Assembly: GCA_905373425.1 (NCBI GenBank)
Contig: CAJPST010000028.1
Coordinates: 1 to 15,757 of the forward strand
DNA from: an uncultured Mesocricetibacter sp.
GTDB taxonomy: Bacteria > Pseudomonadota > Gammaproteobacteria > Enterobacterales > Pasteurellaceae
Reading direction: 5' to 3'
DNA length: 15,757 nt
Shown here: positions 1-6,735 of the stretch, piece after piece
How positions within the stretch are numbered: the first letter of the stretch is position 1
Layout of the letters: the number at the start of each line of letters is the position of its first letter
The notes under the pieces: generated by a model
What the model saw: only the letters and a program-made list of their open reading frames with translations
Databases searched by the model: none
Told to the model about the DNA's origin: nothing
Translations under genes and position numbers: made by a program

Positions 1-1610
1 AAATAATCCTGTTGTAACAATGCGGAATCATAACCAAAACCGAGATAATCGGTATTACGCTTCGAACCGATATTGCTTTGATTACGATAAGGACGATATA
101 AATATTGGACGTGTGGTTCAATACTTTGAGTATAACCTTGAATGAAGGTTTTGGCATTCACCAACACAGTTTGTAAATCCGCTTTAATTTGTGGCAATAC
201 GCGGTTAACCGAACGCTCCACTGTCTCCGCATTTTTCCCCTTACCCTGTTTTTGGTTGTAGCGGGTAGCGTATAATTTAGTTTCAATATTTACACTACCG
301 TAACGTGCGGAAAGTGGCACGTTTAAAGCTGGTTCAAGATGAAAACGCCAAGCTTCCGGCATTAAATTGCTGTCGTTATCAAAATGCGCCGCTTGGCTGA
401 ACAATTTGAAATCTAACCAACCTTTCGCTAAGTCGTTCTTATAATAGTTGAAATCCAGTTGCGGCAGAGCTCGATAAGGCCCGATAGATAATTCGTCAAA
501 AACTTGGAACTGTTTCGCGGAAATGGAGAAATTATAATTTGGTTGATGATAGGTCAGCTTCGCAGTTTGATCCGCATAGCCGTCCGTACTGCTGCCGTAG
601 GCAGAATCAAAATGATTGAAATAACGTTTATCACTGACGCGGGTGTAAGCTACATTAAAACGCCAATTTGTCCAAAAACTTGAATTGTGCCCCCAATAGA
701 ATAAATGACGGGACTTATTTTCATTGGTAAATTCAGAATAGCGATCTTTTTTTAAGTATTCTCCCGCGATTTTGCCTTCCCCAACTTGGGTCAAATAACG
801 CATTTCGCCGTTAAGCTGCCAACCACGATGTGACATATATTTCGGTGTAAAGGTGGCATCATAATTTGGTGCGATATTCCAATACATCGGTTGAGTATAC
901 CAATAACCGTCACGGCTTGAACTTCCCGCACTAGGAATTAACAGTCCCGAACGCCGACGATCACCGATCGGAAATTGGAAATACGGCATATAAAATACCG
1001 GCACGCCCTGTACTTTAAAGCGAGCATGCCACATTTCCGCATACTCTTCCTTAATATATTGTCGCATTTCATTCGCATCGATCGACCAAGCATTATCACC
1101 TTGCAGACAGGAAGTAAAAGTGGCGTTTTTGAGTAAACGATAATTTTCTCGCATTTCCCCACTTTCCGCCGTACCGCGTCCTTGGCGATCCACCAATTCA
1201 TATTTGGCATTGGAAACATCAGTGTCTTTGCTGTTCAAGTGAACTTTTGCCTGATCTCCGCTTAAATTGATCATGTCATCTTTATAGTCAAAGCCACCTT
1301 GCACAAAAGCATAACGCTGAACATTCTCGCCCTCACCGGTTTGCATGACTTCTGCCCGTTCGGTGATTAAATGACGGTTGCCCTGCTTAATATCCACATT
1401 GCCTTCATACACGGCATTGGTCGGTTGATTTAATTCAGCGCGCTCCGATTCAATATAAACCGGCTGTGCATTGGGATCACCCTTAACCGGCTCCCCTTGA
1501 AAATGTGGTACGCCGTACAAACACTGCGTTTTCAAATCTGCGGCACTTTGGGTGCTGTAAAGTGCGGTCAAAATTGCCAGAGAAATTAGCGTATAACAAT
1601 TCTTTTTCAT
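1..1610 (-). CDS. lptD: LPS-assembly protein LptD, N-terminal 536 residues (3' end outside window)
   Basis: LptD is the outer-membrane beta-barrel that, with the lipoprotein LptE, inserts lipopolysaccharide into the outer leaflet. Reading from the ATG at 1610 the frame stays open to the window edge, giving 536 codons; the family is usually about 780 residues, so roughly a third is missing off the left side. Residues 1-23 form a signal peptide (KK, hydrophobic core, QSA before ADLKTQC). Residues about 50-190 match the OstA/LptA-like periplasmic jellyroll, and from about 200 the aromatic, alternating pattern of the barrel begins (VPVFYMPYFQFPIGDRRRSG). Cys30 and Cys168 correspond to E. coli Cys31 and Cys173, which form the essential inter-domain disulphides; their partner CysCys pair would lie beyond the edge. 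The Shine-Dalgarno sequence is weak. Codons 15-17 of the signal peptide (TAL) are an uptake signal. Identification is secure. Confidence 0.96.
   Translation of the reverse strand, partial: MKKNCYTLISLAILTALYSTQSAADLKTQCLYGVPHFQGEPVKGDPNAQPVYIESERAELNQPTNAVYEGNVDIKQGNRHLITERAEVMQTGEGENVQRYAFVQGGFDYKDDMINLSGDQAKVHLNSKDTDVSNAKYELVDRQGRGTAESGEMRENYRLLKNATFTSCLQGDNAWSIDANEMRQYIKEEYAEMWHARFKVQGVPVFYMPYFQFPIGDRRRSGLLIPSAGSSSRDGYWYTQPMYWNIAPNYDATFTPKYMSHRGWQLNGEMRYLTQVGEGKIAGEYLKKDRYSEFTNENKSRHLFYWGHNSSFWTNWRFNVAYTRVSDKRYFNHFDSAYGSSTDGYADQTAKLTYHQPNYNFSISAKQFQVFDELSIGPYRALPQLDFNYYKNDLAKGWLDFKLFSQAAHFDNDSNLMPEAWRFHLEPALNVPLSARYGSVNIETKLYATRYNQKQGKGKNAETVERSVNRVLPQIKADLQTVLVNAKTFIQGYTQSIEPHVQYLYRPYRNQSNIGSKRNTDYLGFGYDSALLQQDY
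1560..1568 (+). repeat. DNA uptake signal sequence inside lptD
   Basis: Exact AAGTGCGGT on the plus strand. Read on the gene strand it encodes Thr15-Ala16-Leu17 within the LptD signal peptide, where a hydrophobic stretch tolerates the motif. Confidence 0.9.
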
Positions 1611-1649
1611 TAATTAACCATTCTTTAACCTTAAAATATCCTGCCCGTG

Positions 1650-1680
1650 AGTATAACAGATCAGCGCGCCGGATAGTCAA
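1650..1680 (-). promoter_or_regulatory. Likely sigma70 promoter of lptD (extended -10)
   Basis: On the minus strand a TATACT -10 box (1650-1655) is preceded by TG-T (1656-1658), making an extended -10 element. A TTGACT -35 box lies at 1675-1680. The 19-bp spacer is longer than ideal, which the TG motif would offset. Transcription would start near 1642, leaving a leader of about 30 nt before the lptD ATG. E. coli lptD also answers to sigma-E; I saw no clear sigma-E site here. Confidence 0.55.
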
Positions 1681-1755
1681 CTTTTATATAGATTCATGAT
1701 CTTTTAAACGGACTTTACATTGCGAAAACGACCGTGAAAAACGTTTGAAAAATAG

Positions 1756-1764
1756 ACCGCACTT
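1756..1764 (-). repeat. DNA uptake signal sequence between tag and lptD
   Basis: Exact 9-mer on the minus strand, starting 8 nt downstream of the tag stop and followed on that strand by an A/T-rich run, as in the extended Haemophilus motif. It has no nearby inverted partner, so it does not form a terminator. A one-mismatch copy (ACCGCTCTT) lies inside tag near 2006. Confidence 0.9.
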
Positions 1765-1771
1765 TTCTCAT

Positions 1772-2335
1772 TTATTGGCCTTTCATCTTACAAAAACACG
1801 AGTTTAAATGATCATCCACCAACCCCATTGACTGCATAAAAGCATAGCAGGTAGTCTCACCGACAAAAGCAAAACCTAGTTTTTTCAGGGCTTTTGACAT
1901 AGCTTTAGAGGTTTCGGTTCGGGTAGGAACCACTGAAAAATCCGGCACATCGTTAATTTGTGGCTGATGATTAACAAACGACCAAATAAAATCACTGAAA
2001 TTCTGACCGCTCTTTTCCATCACGAGATAGGCTTTGGCATTGGTTACAATAGCTTGCAGTTTACCACGATGGCGAATTAATCCTTCATTTTGCATTAAAG
2101 TATCAATGTCCAGCTCTGTCATTTGTGCGATTCGAACCGGATCGAATTGATAAAAGGCAGCACGGTAGTTTTCCCGTTTTTTCAAAATGGTAATCCACGA
2201 CAACCCGGCCTGCTGCCCTTCTAAACAGATTTTTTCAAATAACTTACGACTGTCGTATTGTGCTTTTCCCCACTCATTATCGTGATAATCGCGATAAATT
2301 TGTGAGCCTTCCGCCCATTGACAACGCACAATCAT
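1772..2335 (-). CDS. tag: DNA-3-methyladenine glycosylase I
   Basis: Tag is a cytoplasmic repair enzyme that excises 3-methyladenine from alkylated DNA. The 187-residue product has the same length as E. coli Tag and matches it throughout (KICLEGQQAGLSW, KKRENYR, IRHRGK, WSFVNHQPQ, KALKKLGF). The zinc-snap ligands Cys5, His18, His176 and Cys180 are all present, as are Glu39 and Trp47 of the base pocket. I place the start at 2335 rather than at an in-frame ATG 15 bases upstream: the strong GGAGGGGG ribosome-binding site lies between the two, and the resulting N-terminus (MIVRCQW) fits the family. The ATG overlaps the yiaJ stop as ATGA, so tag is probably translated by coupling to yiaJ and shares its transcript. 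That is an unexpected partner for a repair gene. Confidence 0.96.
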   Translation of the reverse strand: MIVRCQWAEGSQIYRDYHDNEWGKAQYDSRKLFEKICLEGQQAGLSWITILKKRENYRAAFYQFDPVRIAQMTELDIDTLMQNEGLIRHRGKLQAIVTNAKAYLVMEKSGQNFSDFIWSFVNHQPQINDVPDFSVVPTRTETSKAMSKALKKLGFAFVGETTCYAFMQSMGLVDDHLNSCFCKMKGQ

Positions 2336-3129
2336 CGTTCCCCCTCCCATCCCAGTTCTTGCGAAACCGCAATTGCCGTGCGCTTGATTTCAGTTAATAA
2401 ATACTCAACTCCCAATTGTTTTAATTTCAGCGTGGAAAGTGAAACCGAAAGGGAATATTCCACTTTATTCTCAAAATTGAAAATCGGGCAGGCAATACAG
2501 GAAATACCCAATTCGTTTTCCTCCTTGTCCATCGCAAACCCTTGCGCGCGGATATCCTGCAATTCTTTTTCCATTACGGCTAATTCAGTAATAGTATTAC
2601 AGGTTAACCTTTGAATAACATTTTGATTTTTCTGCCAATATACAGTCGTATAATCGGGTTTGTCATAAGCCATATACAGTTTTCCCATAGCTGAGCAATA
2701 AAGCTGTAAATGCTGCCCGATGTAGGCTCGGGTACGCATCATGCCGGTGGTTGGTTCCAGTTTATAAATCATAATGGCATGATCATTTTCGCGCATGGAA
2801 AAATTCACTGTTTCACCGAGGATGAGATTGAGTTGCTCCAAATACGACGAGGCAACGTTAATGATATTCAAAGAAGAAAACATTTTATGCCCTATGGACA
2901 AGCATTTGGTAGTTAAACGATAGCTGCCTGCGGTTGTTGCCGGCCGAATAAACCCTTCTTGCTGCAAGCCTTGTAGCAAGCGGTGTACGGTGCTTTTGTT
3001 CAATTCGGCAATCTCCGCCAGCTTCGCCAACGGACAACCATTAGGATAATTGCTCAGAATATCAATCAAACGTAAACCACGAATTAAACTCTGGTTTCCG
3101 CCGTTTTTCTCAATGGGTTCTTTGTTCAT
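2332..3129 (-). CDS. yiaJ: IclR-family regulator of the yia operon, YiaJ
   Basis: This 265-residue protein is an IclR-type transcription factor, a homologue of YiaJ, the repressor of yiaK-S in E. coli. Residues 14-75 form the winged helix-turn-helix (GLRLIDILSNY, LAELNKSTVHRLLQGLQQEGFI, SYRLT). Residues from about 80 to 260 are the effector-binding domain, including the conserved GISCIACPIFN segment near 208-218. A GGGAG ribosome-binding site (3140-3144) sits 10 nt before the ATG. It is divergent from yiaK, separated by 193 bp that carry candidate operators, which fits local control. The inducing ligand cannot be read from sequence; a diketogulonate or ketogulonate pathway intermediate is the natural guess. 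Its 3' end overlaps tag by 4 nt. Confidence 0.92.
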   Translation of the reverse strand: MNKEPIEKNGGNQSLIRGLRLIDILSNYPNGCPLAKLAEIAELNKSTVHRLLQGLQQEGFIRPATTAGSYRLTTKCLSIGHKMFSSLNIINVASSYLEQLNLILGETVNFSMRENDHAIMIYKLEPTTGMMRTRAYIGQHLQLYCSAMGKLYMAYDKPDYTTVYWQKNQNVIQRLTCNTITELAVMEKELQDIRAQGFAMDKEENELGISCIACPIFNFENKVEYSLSVSLSTLKLKQLGVEYLLTEIKRTAIAVSQELGWEGER

Positions 3130-3155
3130 GTATTCATCACTCCCGCTCCAGAGCT

Positions 3156-3191
3156 ATTGTACAGTATAGTCGATTTATATCGACTGGATTA
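3156..3191 (-). promoter_or_regulatory. Candidate yiaJ promoter with inverted repeat in the spacer
   Basis: On the minus strand a TATACT -10 box occupies 3163-3168 (an overlapping TACAAT lies at 3156-3161). A perfect inverted repeat, AGTCGAT-TTAT-ATCGACT, fills 3168-3185, exactly the space between that -10 and the position a -35 box would take (3186-3191, a poor TAATCC). A weak -35 with an operator in the spacer is the usual layout of an autoregulated promoter. That YiaJ is the protein that binds here is inference. Confidence 0.5.
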
Positions 3192-3202
3192 TTTCTGATT
3201 AA

Positions 3203-3224
3203 AAATGAGATCCTGATCACAAAA
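3203..3224 (+). promoter_or_regulatory. CRP-binding site upstream of yiaK
   Basis: The core TGAGA-N6-TCACA (3206-3221) differs from the TGTGA-N6-TCACA consensus at one position, and the flanks (AAA before, AAA after) and inner GATC bases also fit. The centre is at 3213.5. With the TATATT -10 box at 3262-3267 and a start near 3274, the site sits at about -61, the classic class I activation position. CRP activation of the yia operon is established in E. coli; here it is predicted. Confidence 0.72.
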
Positions 3225-3228
3225 TTGA

Positions 3229-3255
3229 AAACTACTACTTAATCTTTCGTAGTTT
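3229..3255. repeat. Inverted repeat AAACTAC-N13-GTAGTTT
   Basis: Seven-base perfect arms at 3229-3235 and 3249-3255, lying across the -35 region of the likely yiaK promoter, between the CRP site and the -10 box. It could be an operator or chance in A/T-rich DNA. Confidence 0.35.
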
Positions 3256-3261
3256 AAGGTA

Positions 3262-3273
3262 TATATTTACAAT
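3262..3273 (+). promoter_or_regulatory. Candidate yiaK -10 region
   Basis: TATATT at 3262-3267 and an adjacent TACAAT at 3268-3273 are both usable -10 hexamers. Neither has a good -35 box at the proper distance (TTAATC at 3239-3244 for the first), as expected of a CRP-dependent promoter. I favour the first because it puts the CRP site at about -61. Confidence 0.45.
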
Positions 3274-3274
3274 T

Positions 3275-3301
3275 ATGAAATTGCATTTCATTATATGAAA
3301 T
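3275..3301. promoter_or_regulatory. Candidate operator: three ATGAAAT half-sites at 10-bp steps
   Basis: ATGAAAT occurs at 3275-3281 and 3295-3301, and its complement ATTTCAT at 3285-3291. Each half-site is offset by exactly 10 bp, so all three face the same side of the helix. The first two make a perfect 17-bp palindrome. The last two are inverted about a TAT centre. IclR-family operators are palindromes of this kind (KdgR, for example, uses TGAAAC/GTTTCA arms). The array covers the predicted start of transcription and the leader of yiaK, where a repressor would block expression. YiaJ is the obvious candidate protein. Confidence 0.55.
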
Positions 3302-3322
3302 ATTACCAACAGGAGCGCAAAA

Positions 3323-4321
3323 ATGAAAGTATCTTATGCAGAATTAAAAGCCGAATTCAAACGTGTATTGCTATCCCGCAATATGCGTGAAGACATTGCC
3401 GAAGAATGTGCTACCGTATTTGCCGACACAACTCAGGCAGGGGCTTATTCCCACGGGGTGAATCGATTCCCGCGCTTTATTCAGCAATTGGAAAACGGCG
3501 ATATCGTTCCTGATGCCGAACCAACCAAAGTACTTTCCTTAGGTGCGATAGAACAGTGGGATGCCCATCAGGCAATCGGTAATTTGACCGCTAAAAAAAT
3601 GATGGACAGAGCCATGGAACTTGCTTCACAAAATGGTGTAGGAATTGTAGCTCTACGCAACGCTAACCACTGGATGCGTGGCGGTTCCTACGGTTGGCAG
3701 GCAGCAGAAAAAGGCTACATCGGTATTTGCTGGACAAATGCATTGGCGGTGATGCCACCTTGGGGCGCAAAAGAATGCCGTATTGGCACCAATCCGCTGA
3801 TTATCGCTGTTCCGACCACCCCAATTACGATGGTGGATATGTCTTGTTCTATGTATTCCTACGGAATGTTAGAAGTACACCGCCTACAAGGTCGCCAAAC
3901 CGTTGTGGACGCAGGATTTGATGATAATGGCAATCCGACGCGAGATCCGGCAACCGTGGAAAAAAATCGCCGCTTAATGCCAATGGGCTTCTGGAAAGGT
4001 TCCGGCCTATCCATCGTATTGGATATGATCGCCACACTGCTCTCCAATGGAGAATCAACTGCGGCGGTAACAGAAGACAAAGACGATGAATACTGTGTAT
4101 CACAAGTCTTTATTGCCATTGAAGTGGATCGCTTGATCGATGGAAAAACCAAAGACGAAAAACTGAACCGTATTATGGATTATGTGCGTACCGCCGAACG
4201 AGCCGATCCGAATGTAGCAGTGCGTTTACCGGGACATGAATTTACTGCAATTCTGGCAGATAACAAAGCCAACGGTATTCCGGTCGACGATACCGTGTGG
4301 GCGAAACTGAAATCACTATAA
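3323..4321 (+). CDS. yiaK: 2,3-diketo-L-gulonate reductase
   Basis: YiaK (DlgD) uses NADH to reduce 2,3-diketo-L-gulonate to 3-keto-L-gulonate in the cytoplasm. It belongs to the malate/L-lactate dehydrogenase-like family (Ldh_2), whose fold is unlike ordinary Rossmann dehydrogenases. The product is 332 residues, the E. coli length, and long blocks match that enzyme (YSHGVNRFPRFIQQLENGD, NANHWMRGGSYGWQAAEKGY, MPPWGAKECRIGTNPL, FWKGSGLSIVLDMIATLLS, RLPGHEF). His44 in the YSHGVNR motif is the catalytic residue proposed for the E. coli enzyme. An AGGAG ribosome-binding site lies about 8 nt before the ATG. It is the first gene of the operon, directly downstream of the CRP and operator sites. Confidence 0.95.
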   Translation: MKVSYAELKAEFKRVLLSRNMREDIAEECATVFADTTQAGAYSHGVNRFPRFIQQLENGDIVPDAEPTKVLSLGAIEQWDAHQAIGNLTAKKMMDRAMELASQNGVGIVALRNANHWMRGGSYGWQAAEKGYIGICWTNALAVMPPWGAKECRIGTNPLIIAVPTTPITMVDMSCSMYSYGMLEVHRLQGRQTVVDAGFDDNGNPTRDPATVEKNRRLMPMGFWKGSGLSIVLDMIATLLSNGESTAAVTEDKDDEYCVSQVFIAIEVDRLIDGKTKDEKLNRIMDYVRTAERADPNVAVRLPGHEFTAILADNKANGIPVDDTVWAKLKSL

Positions 4322-4346
4322 TCACCATTTTGGGCGTGTCAATTGC

Positions 4347-4378
4347 GACCGAATGGCTTAAAAGTGCGGTCATTTTTT
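4347..4378 (+). terminator. Weak hairpin plus T-run between yiaK and yiaL
   Basis: GACCG (4347-4351) can pair with CGGTC (4367-4371) across a 15-nt loop, followed by ATTTTTT. The right arm is part of an uptake signal. Five base pairs with a large loop is at best a partial attenuator; it could reduce expression of yiaL and later genes relative to yiaK. Confidence 0.3.
4362..4370 (+). repeat. DNA uptake signal sequence between yiaK and yiaL
   Basis: Exact AAGTGCGGT followed by CATTTTTTCG, which fits the A/T-rich extension of the Haemophilus motif. It lies in the 87-bp gap between two operon genes. Confidence 0.9.
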
Positions 4379-4408
4379 CGTCCGTTTTAATCAATCAAGA
4401 GGTACACC

Positions 4409-4882
4409 ATGTTTTCAGGGCATATATCCAATATCATTTCCAACCGCTATCCACGCGCCATTCGAGAGGCGTTAAATTACATTAAAAATACCGATTTCGA
4501 TAAGCTGGAGGCTGGGCGTTATCCGATTAAAGGCGATTTAATTTATGCTCAGGTGTTGGATTTAGAAACCAAAGACAAATCCTTATTCCAACCTGAAGTA
4601 CACCGCAAATATCTGGACGTGCAATATATGCACTCCGGTCAGGAAATCATGTTGGTGGCTACCGATCTAGGCAATCATAAAATCGCACAGGATTATGATG
4701 ACGAACGGGACATTCTATTTTATGACGAAATAGAAAATGAAAACCAAATCCTGCTGCTACCGGGGCGTTTTGCCGTGTTTTTCCCCGAAGACACACACCG
4801 CTCGCACCAATTTGACGGCAAACCGTCGCGAATCCGTAAAATCGTTGTCAAGGTTGCTCTCAGTGAGCTTGAGCAGGCATGA
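4409..4882 (+). CDS. yiaL: YhcH/YjgK/YiaL family cupin-like protein
   Basis: The 157-residue product belongs to the YhcH/YjgK/YiaL (DUF386) family of small double-stranded beta-helix proteins, E. coli YiaL being 155 residues. Shared segments are the N-terminal F-GHI, QPEVHRKYLDVQY (residues 61-73), FFPEDTHR (124-131) and the C-terminal IRKIVVKVAL. Glu63, His65 and His130 are good candidates for metal ligands by analogy with the structurally solved relative from H. influenzae. The exact reaction is not established; a sugar isomerase or mutarotase-like role on the diketogulonate or ketogulonate is usually proposed. An AAGAGG ribosome-binding site (4397-4402) supports the start. It lies between the reductase and the transporter, as in E. 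coli. Confidence 0.9.
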   Translation: MFSGHISNIISNRYPRAIREALNYIKNTDFDKLEAGRYPIKGDLIYAQVLDLETKDKSLFQPEVHRKYLDVQYMHSGQEIMLVATDLGNHKIAQDYDDERDILFYDEIENENQILLLPGRFAVFFPEDTHRSHQFDGKPSRIRKIVVKVALSELEQA

Positions 4883-4909
4883 TCTAAACGTCAGTTAAAG
4901 GAGAACAAA

Positions 4910-5392
4910 ATGAAATCCTTAGCTAAATCCGTCGGCAAACTGCTTGAAATGCTGTGTGTACTAATTCTGGCGGTAATGTCATGTTTAGTTTTTCTAAATG
5001 TAGTATTGCGTTACGGCTTTAACAGCAGCATCAGCACGACTGAAGAAGTGTCTCGTTATATGTTTGTGTGGCTGACATTCCTCGGTGCTGTATTGGCGTT
5101 CAGTGAGAATCAACACGTTAATGTCACTATTTTAACAGAGCGTTTATCCCACATTAAACGTAAAATTCTGTATGTGTTTACCGATATTTTAATGTTGCTC
5201 TGCTGTTATTTAATCGTAAGTGGCAGTTGGGCTCAGTATGTTCTGAATAAAGCGAATCCAGCACCAATTTCAGGTATTCCGACGGGGATCGCCTTCCTCG
5301 CCAGTTGTATTGCCGGAGTGCTGATCGGGATTTTACTTGTCGCGCGAATGATTGGCACCGTCAATGTGTTGATTAAAGGAGAAGTGAAATGA
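4910..5392 (+). CDS. yiaM: TRAP transporter small membrane subunit (DctQ type)
   Basis: YiaM is the small integral-membrane component of the YiaMNO TRAP transporter, which takes up 2,3-diketo-L-gulonate using an ion gradient. The 160-residue sequence has four hydrophobic segments (about residues 12-34, 48-66, 87-106 and 128-150). The DctQ signature follows the first (NVVLRYGFNSSI..TEEVSRY and FVWLTFLGA). An AAAGGAG ribosome-binding site stands just before the ATG, 27 nt after yiaL. Its stop overlaps the yiaN start as ATGA, so the two membrane subunits are translationally coupled and made in matched amounts. Some TRAP systems fuse these two subunits; here they are separate. Confidence 0.93.
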   Translation: MKSLAKSVGKLLEMLCVLILAVMSCLVFLNVVLRYGFNSSISTTEEVSRYMFVWLTFLGAVLAFSENQHVNVTILTERLSHIKRKILYVFTDILMLLCCYLIVSGSWAQYVLNKANPAPISGIPTGIAFLASCIAGVLIGILLVARMIGTVNVLIKGEVK

Positions 5393-6666
5393 CCGTTGTA
5401 ATTTTCCTTTCCGCTTTGTTGGGTTCCATTATCCTTGGCATTCCGGTCGCATTTGCATTATTAATTTGTGGCGTCGCATTAATGTTGCATTTGGATCTGT
5501 TCGATCCGCAAATTATCGCACAACAGATTATGAGCGGAGCCGACAGTTTCTCTTTAATGGCAATTCCGTTTTTTATTCTTGCCGGCGAAATTATGAACGA
5601 AGGCGGTTTATCTAAGCGGATTATTGATTTACCGATGAAACTGGTCGGACACAAACGCGGCGGTCTCGGCTTTGTTGCCATACTTGCCGCCATGATTATG
5701 GCAAGCCTTTCCGGTTCTGCCGTCGCAGATACCGCGGCAGTCGCTGCGATGTTGTTGCCGATGATGAAAACCACAGGCTATCCAATCGATCGCTCTGCCG
5801 GTTTAATCGGTACCGCAGGTATTATCGCACCGATTATCCCTCCAAGTATTCCGTTTATCGTGTTCGGTGTTGCAAGCGGCGTTTCCATTACCAAACTATT
5901 CCTAGCCGGCATCTTCCCCGGCATTATGATGGGGTTTTGCTTAGGTTTGCTATGGTGGTGGCAAGCAAAACGTCTGGGCTTAATGACATTCTCCAAAGCC
6001 AGCAAAGAAGATCTCTGTATTTCCTTTAAAAACAGTATTTGGGCGTTGTTATTACCGGTAATAATTATCGGCGGATTCCGCTCCGGCATGTTTACACCGA
6101 CAGAAGCGGGAGCCGTAGCCTCTTTCTATGCCTTAGTCGTTTCCCTGTTCGTTTATCGTGAAATGAAATTCAAGGATTTATATAAAGTCCTGCTGGCTGC
6201 GTCAAAAACTACTGCGGTAGTTATGTTCCTCGTTGCAGCAGCAAACGTGACCGGCTGGCTGATTACTGTCGCAGAATTGCCGACTATGATGACCGAACTG
6301 CTTGAACCATTAATCGATAGTCCAACCGTACTACTTATCGTCATTATGTTTGCCGTATTTATTATCGGTATGGTGATGGACTTAACTCCGACCGTATTAA
6401 TTTTAACACCGGTGTTAATGCCATTAGTAGAAGAAGCGGGAATCGATCCTGTGTATTTCGGCGTGCTGTTTATTCTAAACACTTCTATCGGTTTGATCAC
6501 CCCACCGGTTGGTAATGTGCTGAATGTTATTACGGGCGTGTCTAAACTGCCGTTTGATCAGGTGGCAAAAGGAATTCTGCCTTATATGTTTATGATGATT
6601 GTACTGCTATTTGCATTTGTGTTCTTCCCATCACTTATTTTAGTACCGTTATCTTGGATGCAGTAA
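5389..6666 (+). CDS. yiaN: TRAP transporter large membrane subunit (DctM type)
   Basis: YiaN is the transport channel of the YiaMNO system in the inner membrane. At 425 residues it equals the E. coli protein and has about a dozen hydrophobic segments across its length. DctM signatures visible are SLMAIPFFILAGEIMNEGGLS (about 56-76), the SGSAVADTAAVAAMLLPMM loop (108-126), IIPPSIPFIVFG (about 149-160), and the C-terminal half repeat MDLTPTVLILTPVLMPL with NTSIGLITPPVGNVL (about 364-378). The gene overlaps yiaM by 4 nt. It is separated from the binding-protein gene yiaO by 69 nt that contain a stable hairpin. Confidence 0.95.
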   Translation: MTVVIFLSALLGSIILGIPVAFALLICGVALMLHLDLFDPQIIAQQIMSGADSFSLMAIPFFILAGEIMNEGGLSKRIIDLPMKLVGHKRGGLGFVAILAAMIMASLSGSAVADTAAVAAMLLPMMKTTGYPIDRSAGLIGTAGIIAPIIPPSIPFIVFGVASGVSITKLFLAGIFPGIMMGFCLGLLWWWQAKRLGLMTFSKASKEDLCISFKNSIWALLLPVIIIGGFRSGMFTPTEAGAVASFYALVVSLFVYREMKFKDLYKVLLAASKTTAVVMFLVAAANVTGWLITVAELPTMMTELLEPLIDSPTVLLIVIMFAVFIIGMVMDLTPTVLILTPVLMPLVEEAGIDPVYFGVLFILNTSIGLITPPVGNVLNVITGVSKLPFDQVAKGILPYMFMMIVLLFAFVFFPSLILVPLSWMQ

Positions 6667-6674
6667 AAACTCGT

Positions 6675-6703
6675 TTTCCCTCTTTTCTTCTTAAAGAGGG
6701 AAA
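6675..6703 (+). promoter_or_regulatory. Intergenic hairpin between yiaN and yiaO
   Basis: TTTCCCTCTTT (6675-6685) pairs perfectly with AAAGAGGGAAA (6693-6703) over a 7-nt loop. No U-run follows, so it is not a standard terminator. A hairpin just upstream of a binding-protein gene is a common device to stabilise the downstream message, giving excess periplasmic protein over membrane subunits. That role is inference. Confidence 0.65.
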
Positions 6704-6735
6704 TAAATTAATTCAACCTCAATTTAGGAGAGCCT

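Noticed and set aside
938..1219. Minus-strand 93-residue frame within lptD
   Set aside because: It is out of frame with lptD, whose own continuous frame explains the whole region.
1715..1771. Terminator between tag and lptD
   Set aside because: There is a lone uptake signal and a short AAACGTTT palindrome, but no stem followed by a T-run on the minus strand.
3849..4152. Two antisense open frames opposite yiaK
   Set aside because: They overlap each other and a fully conserved gene, and show no protein-like features.
5373..6500. Long antisense open frames opposite yiaN
   Set aside because: They mirror the hydrophobic codon pattern of yiaN, have no ribosome-binding sites and no recognisable domains.
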